Below the pieces are notes generated by a model. That model was not told the DNA's origin, searched no databases, and saw only the letters and a program-made list of their open reading frames with translations. Shown here in pieces: positions 17,318 through 26,476 of a stretch of 64,000 nucleotides of DNA; position 1 is the stretch's first letter; every line of letters starts with the position of its first letter. The position numbers and the translations under genes are program-made. The DNA lies in contig NZ_JAOQAH010000090.1 of NCBI RefSeq assembly GCF_025963695.1, positions 1-64,000 on the forward strand, given 5' to 3'. Source of the stretch: Segetibacter sp. Its GTDB lineage: Bacteria; Bacteroidota; Bacteroidia; Chitinophagales; Chitinophagaceae.

Positions 17318-18751
17318 TTAAGCTTTCAAAGCATATCCGTCGCGATATTCTCTTTTTACAAATTGATTTGCTTCATCAAAATTTGTCACTTTCATGTTTA
17401 CAGCATCCCATAATAATTTCTTCCTTCCGATAAACTTTTTACCTGTTGAGTCTTTTAGGTTCCAGCTTTGTAAGGCAAGGTTTGCAAAAAGAACCGTCTC
17501 GGTAAGCGGACCTGCATAATCGAAATTAGAGCTTGTTTTACCTTTTCCGAACCCAGCTATTGCGGCATTAACCCATTGTGCATAGTGCCCTTCAATACCC
17601 CCGGTAACCCTTTCGACTGTTTGTTTTACATTCGCCACATCTTTGGTCTTTGAGGTAGGTAATAACGTCGCGTTTTCGCCATAACAACCGCACATCATTT
17701 TTCCTTTTGTTCCTTCTATAATAGCACCTCCATCAGCATTACCCATTGGTTCGTCGGCACCTAACTCTTCAGGTCTTTCCGGCCTGATGTTTCCATCCAT
17801 CCAGGTAAGCTTTACATCAGGTTTACCTTTTTTCATCGGAAACTTCATCTTTATAGAAGATGCAGGCGGGGCACTTTCAGGGTGATAAGCCGGCGTCCAC
17901 ATTTTCTCATAAATATCAGCTACGCTACATTCTACTTCTGACGGATAACCAAGACCAACTACCTTAAACGCAGGGTCAATGATATGACAACCCATGTCGC
18001 CCAATGCGCCGGTTCCGAAATCCCAGTATCCACGCCAGTTAAACGGTACGTATGCTGTATGATATTCATGAAACTTCGTTGGGCCTAACCACAATTCCCA
18101 GTCAAGCTCCTTTGGTATTTCATCTTTCGTTGTCGGATAGCCATTACCCTGTGGCCATACAGGACGGTTTGTCCAGCAACGAATGGTATGTGCATCTCCA
18201 ATAAGTCCAGCATTGTACCAGTCCTGCATCTGCCGTACGCCATCTCCTGACGATCCCTGGTTTCCCATTTGTGTTACCACTTTGTAACGACGCGCTGCCT
18301 CGGTCAATACCCTTGCTTCATAAATATCGTGCGTCATTGGCTTTTGCACGTACACGTGCTTACCCATTTGCATAGCCATTAAAGCAGGTACCGCATGTCC
18401 ATGATCAGGGATAGAAACAGAAACAGCATCTATGTTTTTTCTTTCCTTATCCAACATTTCCCTGTAGTCTTTGTAATAGGTTGCCTTAGGAAAAGCAGTT
18501 CTTGTTTTAGCAGACTGGCGGTCGTCAACATCGCAAAGTGAAACGATGTTTGCATTGCCCGATTTAAAGAAGGCAGCAATGTCGCTTTGCCCTTTACCAC
18601 CAGCCCCTATTGCCGCAATATTTAGTTTATCGCTTGGAGCAACAAATCCCCTTCCCAGAACGTGGCGTGGTACAATAAAAAAACCAGCAGCGGCAACTGA
18701 GCCAGTTTTTATAAAATTTCTTCTTGAATTGCCTTGTAAGTTTTTTTCCAT
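17318..18751 (-). CDS. Tat-exported Gfo/Idh/MocA-family oxidoreductase
   Basis: A 477-residue secreted member of the family. The N-terminus has a twin-arginine signal (SRRNFIKTG, residues 9-17, then AAAGFFIVP). The NAD(P) motif is AAIGAGGKGQSDIAAF, the EKP-like site reads VQKPMTHD, and FGTGALGDMGCHIIDP supplies the second-domain motif with the conserved His. The long C-terminal domain is that of the bacterial periplasmic glycosidase-like/oxidoreductase forms common in Bacteroidota and Planctomycetes, which keep their cofactor tightly bound. It likely acts on sugar derivatives in the periplasm. No carbohydrate-uptake genes are adjacent. Confidence 0.9.
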   Translation of the reverse strand: MEKNLQGNSRRNFIKTGSVAAAGFFIVPRHVLGRGFVAPSDKLNIAAIGAGGKGQSDIAAFFKSGNANIVSLCDVDDRQSAKTRTAFPKATYYKDYREMLDKERKNIDAVSVSIPDHGHAVPALMAMQMGKHVYVQKPMTHDIYEARVLTEAARRYKVVTQMGNQGSSGDGVRQMQDWYNAGLIGDAHTIRCWTNRPVWPQGNGYPTTKDEIPKELDWELWLGPTKFHEYHTAYVPFNWRGYWDFGTGALGDMGCHIIDPAFKVVGLGYPSEVECSVADIYEKMWTPAYHPESAPPASSIKMKFPMKKGKPDVKLTWMDGNIRPERPEELGADEPMGNADGGAIIEGTKGKMMCGCYGENATLLPTSKTKDVANVKQTVERVTGGIEGHYAQWVNAAIAGFGKGKTSSNFDYAGPLTETVLFANLALQSWNLKDSTGKKFIGRKKLLWDAVNMKVTNFDEANQFVKREYRDGYALKA

Positions 18752-19104
18752 ATAACAATGTTTATAAAGACGCCCGTGAAAATTTTTGTGTAATTAAGTT
18801 CATTTTAATGACTTTTTAAATCTTTTAGATAGTGAGTTATATAAAATCGGCTAAAATTAAATTTTAATTATAAAAAATACATTGCCGCGGCGCCAAAACT
18901 TATTTTAACATCGGACTGTAACAAGCAAAAAATTTATAAAGCAGAACGATTAATCTTATCAAATACACGATTTCTAATTAGCAGGCTATCTATGTAGTTA
19001 TACAATTAGTCATGAAATAATTGAAGGGTGGCACACTTTTACTAATTGAAAAATAAAGCATATTTCTTTTAACCGGTAACCGTCGGCAATTTAAAATAAC
19101 TACT
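18752..19104. other. Intergenic region between divergent genes
   Basis: AT-rich, no open frame of note, no repeat copy. It should contain the divergent promoters of the Tat oxidoreductase and of the 19105 lipoprotein gene. Confidence 0.4.
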
Positions 19105-19533
19105 ATGAGACCTTTACGATTTTTACTTCCTGCAATTTTTGGCTTAATAGTTTTATCTATTTTCTGGGGATGTACCAGTCAAAGTTATAATTCAAAGCCG
19201 GGTACAGATGCCTCTTCGTATCCTAGAATTATTGAGCGTGCGCAAAAGAATAAACGGTATTTCATCATGCAGTCCGGCATCAACATATACCATGTTAATT
19301 CAGTTGATTTAGACAAGGCCAAAAAACAGTTGACAGTAACACTTGACAAAGTAGATTCTCTCCGACTTGTCTATTTTAAAAACCCTGCTTTAAGAACTTC
19401 CGGGCAAAGCACAGCAAACGCGGCTACAAATCACGAAATACATATGTACATGAAAGACTCTACAAGTTACACCCTCGATGAACCTCATACCCTACCTGTT
19501 AATAACGTAGCCCGGGTAGAGTTAGTAAACTAG
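19105..19533 (+). CDS. Hypothetical lipoprotein
   Basis: A 142-residue predicted lipoprotein: hydrophobic signal (residues 5-21) and lipobox with Cys23 (IFWGCTSQ). The mature part has no motif I know, but a beta-rich pattern (INIYHVNSVDLD, QLTVTLDKVDSLRLVYF, EIHMYMKDSTSYTL, VARVELVN). It stands alone, convergent with the MFS gene. Confidence 0.7.
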   Translation: MRPLRFLLPAIFGLIVLSIFWGCTSQSYNSKPGTDASSYPRIIERAQKNKRYFIMQSGINIYHVNSVDLDKAKKQLTVTLDKVDSLRLVYFKNPALRTSGQSTANAATNHEIHMYMKDSTSYTLDEPHTLPVNNVARVELVN

Positions 19534-19599
19534 GCATCTAACTGTTGCTATAGATCGGCGCAAATGCATAGCTGGACGCCAGGTAGACGAAATGAAACT

Positions 19600-20841
19600 T
19601 TAGTACTTCTCTATTAGTTCTAAGCATTGTTCCTGTACATCTTCGTTTCTTGCTTTGTATTCTATTGTTCGTCGGCCTATAAGTAAAATGGCTAACCCAA
19701 GTAAGCTACACCCCGCCATTATAGCTGCCATTGGCACGGCTGTATCATTAAAAAATAGTCCTACCAGGGCCGAGGCAACAGCGCCACATCCCATCTGCAA
19801 TGCTCCCATTAGGGCAGAAGCACTTCCGGCACCTTTCGAAAAAGGCGACATGGCCAGTGCGGCAGAATTGGGGAAAGTAAAACCCTGGCAGCTGAGAAAT
19901 AAGAACATCAGGAAAGTACTGCTGTAAACGTTTACAATATCCCATGCCGTTCCTGCTACCAGGGTGATACCAATAGCAGACTGGGTAAACAGTACAACTC
20001 TGATTATCTGAGCACTATTATACTTTTTTAAAATAAGGTTATTGATCTGGCTGCTTGCGATTAGTCCGGCTGCTATTAGCGAAAAAATAAGGCCGTATTG
20101 CTTTTCATTTACACCATACAATTGCATAAAAACAAAAGGTGATCCGGCAAGGTAGGCGAACAAACCGGCCGATGCTGTTGCACCGGCAAATGCATAAGTG
20201 AAAAATTGAGGTTGTTTTAGTACGTGGGCAAAGCCCGTAAGAATAGGCCTTGGCCGAAGGGAAAATGAAGGATCGGCCTTTTTACTTTCAGGCAGCCAGA
20301 AAATTACAGCCAGCAAAATGAATGCAGTTACCACGGCAAGTACAATAAATACAACCGGCCAGCCGAACCCTGCAATAACATAGCTTCCAACTGTTGGCGC
20401 TAGTATCGGCGATACGCCCAGTATTAGTATCAGCATCGAGAATATTTTTGCGTTTTCTTCCACAGGAAACACATCTCTAACAATAGCGTTTGGCGCTACC
20501 ATTCCTACGCACCCGCCAAGTGCCTGAAGAAAGCGAAACGCAATTAATGCTTCTACCGACTTTGATAAAGAACATGCTATTGATGCAACGATGTATAAAA
20601 CAAGTCCTATAATTAATGGTTTTTTTCTGCCAAACCTATCCAACAGCGGCCCACACAATAACTGCCCTACACAAATGCCAATAAAAAAGCTTGATAACGA
20701 ATAAGCAACGTAATCGACTGACGTATGCAGATTTGCAGCAATTGCCGGAAAACCAGGAAGGTACATATCAATGGAAAAAGGCCCAATGGCACAAAGCAAC
20801 CCAAGTATTAGTATAAGTAACGACCGATTTCTTTTATCCAT
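19600..20841 (-). CDS. Bcr/CflA-family multidrug MFS transporter
   Basis: A 413-residue 12-TM drug:proton antiporter. The start LLILILGLLCAIGPFSIDMYLPGFPAIA is diagnostic of the Bcr/CflA (DHA1) family, and motif A reads GPLLDRFGRKKPLI after TM2. Motif C-like GVSPILAPTVGSYV is in TM5. Family members export bicyclomycin, chloramphenicol, sulfonamides or cysteine; the substrate here is unknown. The C-terminal tail after residue 390 is short and charged. Confidence 0.92.
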   Translation of the reverse strand: MDKRNRSLLILILGLLCAIGPFSIDMYLPGFPAIAANLHTSVDYVAYSLSSFFIGICVGQLLCGPLLDRFGRKKPLIIGLVLYIVASIACSLSKSVEALIAFRFLQALGGCVGMVAPNAIVRDVFPVEENAKIFSMLILILGVSPILAPTVGSYVIAGFGWPVVFIVLAVVTAFILLAVIFWLPESKKADPSFSLRPRPILTGFAHVLKQPQFFTYAFAGATASAGLFAYLAGSPFVFMQLYGVNEKQYGLIFSLIAAGLIASSQINNLILKKYNSAQIIRVVLFTQSAIGITLVAGTAWDIVNVYSSTFLMFLFLSCQGFTFPNSAALAMSPFSKGAGSASALMGALQMGCGAVASALVGLFFNDTAVPMAAIMAGCSLLGLAILLIGRRTIEYKARNEDVQEQCLELIEKY

Positions 20842-21224
20842 AGGTGCAAAGAAAAGTTATTGCAAAGAAGTAATAAAATGGTTTTGTTGTTTCATTATTT
20901 TAACTTCAAACCCAGCTTAAGAGGCAGTCGTATGAACCTATCAACTAATTACTTCTTTTAAAGAAGGCAATTCATAACGATGCCTTCAATACTGTTTCCT
21001 TTTAATCGCCATCATTCTTAAATTCCAGTTCTTTTTCCAATTAGCCGCATTGTTTTTCCGGTTTGCAGCATTCACCGAAAAACAGGGGTAACATTAAATT
21101 ATTTTTATTTTCCCGAAGAGATATAGTAATACAGTGCACCTAATATTAACCTGCCAGAATAATCGGGTGGCAAGTAAAGGAATAGAAAATGATGAGACCG
21201 GCAATAGTAATCTATTAAGCTTTT

Positions 21225-21245
21225 CTTGCGTCGCACCCTTGTACT
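21225..21245 (-). repeat. Dispersed repeat, type 2 (copy 7)
   Basis: Minus-strand AGTACAAGGGTGCGACGCAAG. Linker GGGT as in copy 6, but with the GCGACGC dyad. The preceding 380 nt (20842-21224) hold no gene that I recognise. Confidence 0.78.
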
Positions 21246-21373
21246 GTTATTCCATTATGCTACAATGGTGAATAAAGCCTTTAAAGTTTATTAAAACATA
21301 TAACTTGAAAGTGGAACGTAGATGATTTACAGTTTCATTTTGGGGTTTCATCTTGTCCAGACTAGCTATACGC

Positions 21374-21396
21374 CAAAGAGTGCGACGCAACAGAAG
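21374..21396 (+). repeat. Dispersed repeat, type 2 (copy 8)
   Basis: AAGAGTGCGACGCAAC preceded by CA and followed by AGAAG. It forms with copy 7 a head-to-head pair about 170 nt long, resembling a small palindromic element upstream of the histidine kinase gene. Confidence 0.78.
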
Positions 21397-21418
21397 ATAC
21401 ATTAGGATATGAAGCGGG

Positions 21419-21436
21419 GTACATTACACAACCGGA
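21419..21436 (+). repeat. Degenerate repeat copy in the kinase leader
   Basis: GTACATTACACAACCGGA shares the 12-mer ACACAACCGGAT with copy 6, but the linker is shortened and the dyad is lost. It ends 5 nt before the kinase ATG, so it may overlap the translation start region. Confidence 0.45.
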
Positions 21437-21441
21437 TATAA

Positions 21442-22479
21442 ATGAAAACGATCAAAATAAATAAAAAGTGGCTTACTCCTGTATTGCATGTTGCAGCATG
21501 GATAATTGTGTTTTCATTGCCTTACCTGCTACGATCTCCTTATGATCCCCAGCGATCTAAAAATCCTGACCAGGAAGGTTTTTTCTATCTTTCGTTAATC
21601 ACTGACTTTTTTTGGATAGGCCTGTTTTACCTAAATGCCTTTCTATTAGTACAGCGCTTTATTTATAAGAATAAATACCTTGAATACGTCATTGTGCTAA
21701 TTGCAGTTTTTTGTCTGATAATGTTATGTCATGGCTACGTGTTTTCTCACCTGATTAAATTCAGGCCATTCAATTTTAAAACATCTGCCAGCTTCAACTT
21801 AACTACTTTTTTACTAACTGTTGCTGCCAGCATAACCTATAAGCTCATGTCAGACAAATCCAAAGCCGACAGGCTCTTCCAGGAAAAACAGGAAGAGAAC
21901 TTGAAGACGGAGTTGTCTTTTTTGCGTTCGCAAATAAGCCCACACTTTGTCTTTAATGTTTTAAATAACATGGTGGCGCTGGCAAGATTGAAGAGTGATC
22001 AGCTGGAGCCAACGATTATGAAGCTGTCGAATTTAATGCAATATATGCTGTACGAAACCGATGAAGAGAAGGTGTTACTTGCAACGGAAATAGAATACTT
22101 GCGCAGTTATATCGATCTTCAGAAACAGCGCTTTGGGTCAAAAGTGAAACTAAACGTATCGCTTGAAGCAAAAGAAGACTGGTTATCAATCGAACCAATG
22201 ATGCTGATACCCTTTGTTGAAAATGCTTTTAAACATGGCGTTGGAATGATTGAAAACCCGGAAATAAATATCAGCCTTTGCACAAAACAAAAGCAGCTCT
22301 CCTTTGAGGTTAGTAATAAATATAACAACCAGACAGAAGAGATAAAAGATAAGACTTCAGGTATCGGCTTGCCAAACGTAACCCGTCGTTTAAATTTACT
22401 TTACGGCAACCAGCATGAGCTATTAATAACGCGACAGGATGGATGGTTCTCTGTTTCACTAAAACTAAACTTACACTAA
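21442..22479 (+). CDS. LytS/YehU-type sensor histidine kinase
   Basis: A 345-residue sensor with four TM segments (about residues 13-31, 48-71, 81-104, 118-135), a short coiled linker and the His_kinase domain. The phospho-acceptor is His168 in LRSQISPHFVFNVLNNM. The ATPase part has PFVENAFKHG (N box) and GIGLPNVTRRL (G box). There is no extracellular sensor domain, so it probably senses membrane state or a ligand through the TMs. Its TAA overlaps the next ATG by one base (TAATG), so it is translationally coupled to the LytTR regulator, its obvious partner. Confidence 0.93.
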   Translation: MKTIKINKKWLTPVLHVAAWIIVFSLPYLLRSPYDPQRSKNPDQEGFFYLSLITDFFWIGLFYLNAFLLVQRFIYKNKYLEYVIVLIAVFCLIMLCHGYVFSHLIKFRPFNFKTSASFNLTTFLLTVAASITYKLMSDKSKADRLFQEKQEENLKTELSFLRSQISPHFVFNVLNNMVALARLKSDQLEPTIMKLSNLMQYMLYETDEEKVLLATEIEYLRSYIDLQKQRFGSKVKLNVSLEAKEDWLSIEPMMLIPFVENAFKHGVGMIENPEINISLCTKQKQLSFEVSNKYNNQTEEIKDKTSGIGLPNVTRRLNLLYGNQHELLITRQDGWFSVSLKLNLH

Positions 22480-23198
22480 TGCTTAACTGTATAGCTGTAG
22501 ACGACGAACCCTTAGCGCTTGCTTTGCTTGAAGACAACATTACCAAAGTGCCCAACTTACACCTTATGGCTACATGTAGGGATGCTTTTGAGGCTACAAA
22601 GGTTTTACAGGAAAATAATATTGACCTGGTATTTATTGATATACAAATGCCCGGTTTAACCGGTTTGCAGTTTATTAAAACGCTGGCAAAAAAACCAATG
22701 GTAATTTTAATAACGGCATATAAGCAGTATGCGTTAGATAGCTATGATCTTGATGTGGTCGACTACCTTGTAAAGCCAGTAGCAATTGATCGATTTATGA
22801 AAGCCTGCAATAAAGCAGCAGAACTGCACCAGTTAAAAGCACAGAATAAAGAAAGCAGTACGGCAAACACTTCAGATCATTTTTTCCTGAGTGTCGATTA
22901 TAGTCTTCTAAAAGTCTTCTTCAACGACATTTTATATATAGAGAGCCTTCGTGACTATGTAAAAGTGCATCTTAAAAGTACGAACAAGCCCATTGTAGCA
23001 CGGATGACGCTAAGATTTCTGGAAGAACAATTGCCGCAATCGAAATTTATTAGAATACACAAATCTTACCTGCTCAGCATTGACAGCATATCCGCAATTA
23101 GAAAGAACAGTGTATTTATTAAAGACATTGAATTGCCTGTAGGGGAAACTTACCGGGATGTTATTACTAAGCTTACCGGCAAAAATTTACATGATTAA
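22479..23198 (+). CDS. LytTR-family response regulator
   Basis: A 239-residue regulator with an N-terminal receiver (Asp8/Asp9, phospho-acceptor Asp54 in LVFIDIQMPG, Lys105 region VVDYLVKPVAI) and a C-terminal LytTR DNA-binding domain from about residue 135 (DYSLLKVFFNDILYIESLRDYVKVHL ... FIRIHKSYLLSIDSI). I place the start at the ATG overlapping the kinase stop; the upstream in-frame ATG at 22443 would add 12 unrelated residues. It likely regulates a nearby or distant membrane-related gene set; the adjacent candidate is the convergent DUF6580 gene, which is only a guess. Confidence 0.93.
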   Translation: MLNCIAVDDEPLALALLEDNITKVPNLHLMATCRDAFEATKVLQENNIDLVFIDIQMPGLTGLQFIKTLAKKPMVILITAYKQYALDSYDLDVVDYLVKPVAIDRFMKACNKAAELHQLKAQNKESSTANTSDHFFLSVDYSLLKVFFNDILYIESLRDYVKVHLKSTNKPIVARMTLRFLEEQLPQSKFIRIHKSYLLSIDSISAIRKNSVFIKDIELPVGETYRDVITKLTGKNLHD

Positions 23199-23225
23199 AC
23201 AGCTACCAATTTGAACAGGGAGCAA

Positions 23226-23258
23226 AAAAAATTCCGCCTAACAACGGAACTTTTTCTA
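23226..23258. terminator. Weak bidirectional terminator
   Basis: ATTCCG...CGGAA hairpin (23231-23249) with A-run before and T-run after, between convergent genes. The stem is only five to six pairs. Confidence 0.45.
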
Positions 23259-23275
23259 TATCCATTTCAAAAAAT

Positions 23276-23866
23276 TCAGGCTATAGCTTTTTGCATTGTT
23301 GTCTTTCTTTCCATTATTGTATAAGCACCAAATAAAAGAGCTGAATAAAAGGCATTCCCCATAACTGAATTAAGAATGAAATTACCAAAGAATTCATTTT
23401 TATAAAATGGGATAGCTGCAGCATAACAGGCACCTAAACCAGCCAGGGACGTAGGATAAAAATTGCTGGCTGCCCACACTCCAAGGTTTGAAAGAACAAA
23501 GAATATTGCACCGCTCCAAACTGCAGCTAAGGCTATAGTTGCTACAGACCTTTTCTGCATAAAAGTTGCTAATGCCGTGATGACAATGAAAGCTGCATAC
23601 ACAAAATACTGCGTTGTACCATAAAAACCTTTGGTCTCGGTAAACAGTTGAAGACAAATATCTGATAATAACAAAGCCCCTATTGGAAGCAGAAATCCGA
23701 GCCTTTTGTCTTTGACAACTGACCCTCCAAAAATTGCCATTGCACCAACAGCAGTAAAGTTTGGGGCATGTGGGAAGAGCCTGGTGAAAGCGGCTGCAAT
23801 AATTAATAAACCGGCCGAAAGAATTAATGTAGTGTTTTGTTTGTTCATTTGAATTTTCTTATCCAT
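23276..23866 (-). CDS. DUF6580-family membrane protein
   Basis: A 196-residue protein with about five to six TM helices, starting QNTTLILSAGLLIIAAAFTRLFPHAPNFTAVGAMAIFGGSV. The RLxPHxPNFTxxGAxALFxG pattern matches the family now called DUF6580, sometimes described as a putative vitamin or cofactor transport component. C-terminal FFGNFILNSVMGNAFYSALLFG is also conserved. Start may be Met7 (23848). No riboswitch is visible upstream, so a cofactor role is not supported here beyond family naming. Confidence 0.8.
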   Translation of the reverse strand: MDKKIQMNKQNTTLILSAGLLIIAAAFTRLFPHAPNFTAVGAMAIFGGSVVKDKRLGFLLPIGALLLSDICLQLFTETKGFYGTTQYFVYAAFIVITALATFMQKRSVATIALAAVWSGAIFFVLSNLGVWAASNFYPTSLAGLGACYAAAIPFYKNEFFGNFILNSVMGNAFYSALLFGAYTIMERKTTMQKAIA

Positions 23867-23936
23867 TGCAAAAATTACCTAAAAGTTTAATCTTTTTACT
23901 AAAGCAGTACAATTAACAGAAGTTTGAAAAAAATCA

Positions 23937-25130
23937 TTAAGCGCGATTAAGAGGTACAAACGCTTTATACAAGAGGGCGTTTTCGATGCCGCGTATAGTA
24001 TATTGATGGTTGGCAAGCACTACAAACGACTCCCCTCTTTTGCAGGTGATATTATCGCAGCGCGCCTCACCTTGCATAACAAGAAAAATCTCTGCCGACT
24101 TGCTTTTAGAAACATATTCGCGGCCGTTTTCAAGCTTTATAGCACTTATGCCAAAATCTTCTACCGGCAAGGGATAAGCAATATCTCCTGTTGTTGATAC
24201 TTCCCCCCTTAAAATGTTTGGCTCAATACCTTCAAATACAATGTGCTTTAAAAGTTCAGGAACGTCCACATGCTTAGGTGTTAATCCGCCTCGCAGTACA
24301 TTGTCACTGTTAGCCATGAGTTCTACATTCTGTCCTTCAAGATAGGCATGCGGCACCCCTGCTCCCTGAAAAACAGCTTCGCCTTCTTTTACCTGTACAA
24401 TGTTGAAAAAATAGATGGAGAATATTCCTTTATCAATATTGGCGGTGGGTAAAACACCATTATATAACTTAGAAACCCAATAGCCCGGTTCGTTTTTGGT
24501 ATGTGGAGTAGTAATCTCTCGCTCAACCACAGACATCAGCAAATTATCACATTCTTCCTGGGGCATTTCCATCACCATCTTGTAAAGGCCATAATACCCT
24601 GCATCGGCAAACACTTTGCCTAAAAAATTAAATTCCGGAACGGTATCTAAAACCTCCTGCAAGGCCTGTTCTTTCTTAAAACCGTGCAACAACCAAAAAT
24701 CGCCCAATGCTACCATCACCTCAGGCTTGTGGTTTTTGTCCTTATAGTTTCGGTGAGGCGCATCAATGGGTATTCCTTCAAATTCCTCCCTCTCGAAACC
24801 TTTTACTGCTTCTTCTTTCGTAGGATGCACTTGTATAGAAAGCATTTCCCGTACATCAAGTACTTTCAATAAATAAGGAAATTCGCCAAAGGTGTCATAC
24901 ACCTTTTCTCCCAGATGTTTGACCGGCTCCTGCTGTATAAGTCCGTACCACGACTGGAAACCATCTTCTGTTTCAAGCTTTCCAGAAGCACTGGGATGAG
25001 CACCTAACCAATACTCTGCACAGGGTACATGTTCTAAATTCTCAAATCTTAATAGCTCCGGTATGAATTCATATCCACCCCAGGCATAATGCTGAACTTT
25101 CCCTTGAAGCTTGAATATTTTATGTTTCAC
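23937..25130 (-). CDS. manA: Mannose-6-phosphate isomerase, class I
   Basis: Interconverts fructose-6-phosphate and mannose-6-phosphate, feeding GDP-mannose for glycans. At 397 residues it has usual length. Zinc-site motifs are visible: QVHPTKEEA (Gln and His), then KPEVMVALGDFWLLHGF (Glu), and the family signature GVPHAYLEGQNVELMANSDNVLRGGLTPK (His). The N-terminus MKHKIFKLQGKVQHYAWGGYEFIPELL is typical of type I PMI. It is divergent from yraN with 40 nt between starts, and its promoter appears to lie over the yraN start. Confidence 0.95.
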   Translation of the reverse strand: MKHKIFKLQGKVQHYAWGGYEFIPELLRFENLEHVPCAEYWLGAHPSASGKLETEDGFQSWYGLIQQEPVKHLGEKVYDTFGEFPYLLKVLDVREMLSIQVHPTKEEAVKGFEREEFEGIPIDAPHRNYKDKNHKPEVMVALGDFWLLHGFKKEQALQEVLDTVPEFNFLGKVFADAGYYGLYKMVMEMPQEECDNLLMSVVEREITTPHTKNEPGYWVSKLYNGVLPTANIDKGIFSIYFFNIVQVKEGEAVFQGAGVPHAYLEGQNVELMANSDNVLRGGLTPKHVDVPELLKHIVFEGIEPNILRGEVSTTGDIAYPLPVEDFGISAIKLENGREYVSKSKSAEIFLVMQGEARCDNITCKRGESFVVLANHQYTIRGIENALLYKAFVPLNRA

Positions 25131-25154
25131 TTAATTGTCTTAATTTACTAAAGC

Positions 25155-25184
25155 CGAAAATAATAACAATATGGCAGAGCACAA
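25155..25184 (-). promoter_or_regulatory. Candidate manA promoter
   Basis: On the minus strand TTG (25182-25184) and TATTTTCG (25155-25162) are separated by 19 bases, close to the Bacteroidota -33/-7 consensus TTG-19-TAnnTTTG. It predicts transcription starting near 25148, with a leader of about 18 nt. It overlaps the yraN start codon at 25171. Confidence 0.45.
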
Positions 25185-25524
25185 TGAAACCGGTTTTACA
25201 GGTGAGAAATTAGCGCTTGACTGGCTTACAAAACGTGGCTATAAAATGAAGGAGCTAAACTGGAGATGCCGACATTTGGAGGTGGATATTATTGCTGAAA
25301 AAGGTGACACACTTCACTTCATAGAAGTTAAAACACGACGAAGCACGAAGTTTGGTAACCCTGAAGAAAGCATTAACAAACAAAAAATGAAGAACCTTAA
25401 AGATGCCGCCGAACAATACCAACAAAAAAACCCGGGGTGGAAGTGGATACAGTTTGATGTGCTTGCTATTCTATTTAAACCGGACACAATCGACTATTGG
25501 TTTAACCAGGATGTCTATTTGTAA
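25171..25524 (+). CDS. YraN/UPF0102-family protein
   Basis: A 117-residue predicted nuclease-fold protein. The PD-(D/E)xK-like pattern is visible as GEKLALDWLTKRGY, then EVDIIAEKGDTLHFIEVKTRRS (Asp, Glu, Lys of the core) and NPEESINKQKMKNL. The family is widespread, usually a single housekeeping copy, and its activity is unproven, with Holliday-junction-resolvase-like folding suggested. It is divergent from manA. Confidence 0.9.
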   Translation: MAEHNETGFTGEKLALDWLTKRGYKMKELNWRCRHLEVDIIAEKGDTLHFIEVKTRRSTKFGNPEESINKQKMKNLKDAAEQYQQKNPGWKWIQFDVLAILFKPDTIDYWFNQDVYL

Positions 25525-25718
25525 AAAATGCTACGTGTGCAACTCCGAGGGCTAGCTCATACAATTGAAGTTCTTAAAAAACGAGATAAACAGGGTTTGA
25601 AACAGTACTGTAGACTTTTTAATGGTTACCATCCACCGTTCATTTTATCCATCAAAAAAATGTACGAAAAAATTATCATATTAAAAATATCGCTATTTTC
25701 AACCTTCAAATATCGCAT

Positions 25719-26144
25719 ATGAAAAAGATTTTCCCTTTTATAGCTGCCGGTATGTTTTATACTTTCTGCAGCCATGCACAAACGAAAGTATCGCTTGAAG
25801 ACGCTGCTAACAACATCGGTAAAATTGTTACCATCTGCGATAAAGTATCAGGGGCGAAATTCCCTGAGCATTCAAAAACACAACCTACTTTGCTAAATTT
25901 TGGTGGTGTGGCGCCGCACCATAAATTAACGGTTGTGATAAACGCCGAAGACCGTAAAAATTTTACTACGAAACCTGAGGACATATATACGGGAAAGCAA
26001 GTTTGTGTTACAGGTAAACTGATAGATTTTAAAGGTAAACCTGAAATTATTGTTACAAAGCCTGATGAAATCTTAACACTTGATGGCGGTAGTGGCGATG
26101 CTGAAATAAGGACAAAGGATTTTCTTTGGTTCGAGCAGGAATAG
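25719..26144 (+). CDS. Secreted OB-fold-like protein
   Basis: A 141-residue exported protein. Signal peptide MKKIFPFIAAGMFYTFCSHAQ, mature part starting TKVSLEDAANNIGKIVTICDKVSG. The order KIVTICDKVSG, TLLNFGGVAPHHKLTVVI, YTGKQVCVTGKLIDFKGKPEIIVTKPDEI is that of small bacterial OB folds, similar to the DNA-binding-like domain found in exported nucleases and YdeI-type proteins. Its ligand is unknown. A 64-codon open frame between yraN and this gene looks spurious. Confidence 0.72.
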   Translation: MKKIFPFIAAGMFYTFCSHAQTKVSLEDAANNIGKIVTICDKVSGAKFPEHSKTQPTLLNFGGVAPHHKLTVVINAEDRKNFTTKPEDIYTGKQVCVTGKLIDFKGKPEIIVTKPDEILTLDGGSGDAEIRTKDFLWFEQE

Positions 26145-26181
26145 CTCCCATTAAGTCAAATAATAACTTTTATAAATTTAT

Positions 26182-26216
26182 GCCGGACTATCTACCACTG
26201 GTTAGTCTGGCTTTTT
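26182..26216 (+). terminator. Terminator of the OB-fold gene
   Basis: Nine-bp stem with one G-T pair (GCCGGACTA 26182-26190 / TAGTCTGGC 26203-26211) and a run of six T, 37 nt past the stop. Confidence 0.8.
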
Positions 26217-26424
26217 TATTTTCATAAGCTTTATAACTGTCGCGTGTTGAAAATAAGTATTGGCGACCAAATTGAAATGTTGTGACTATTTATTGATAAC
26301 GGGGACAAGTTTAGGGTAGTTTTTTACAATCGTGAGAGGAATTAAAGAGGAATGGTAATATTCCTGTATAAAGTCTGCGGCCACCAATTAGAGTAATACC
26401 AAATTTGGAAAGGAGAGTTACGTT

Positions 26425-26453
26425 AACAGAAAAAGCACCGGCAAGGTGCTTTT
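26425..26453 (-). terminator. Terminator of the 37-residue ORF
   Basis: Stem AAAAGCACC (26431-26439) / GGTGCTTTT (26445-26453), five-base loop. On the minus strand it ends in GCTTTTTCTG and follows the small ORF stop by 23 nt. Confidence 0.65.
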
Positions 26454-26476
26454 AAAGAAAATGAAAAGGTGCGTTT

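Noticed and set aside
25528..25722. 64-codon frame between yraN and the OB-fold gene
   Set aside because: No motif, its end overlaps the next start, and its base pattern is AT-rich like non-coding DNA.
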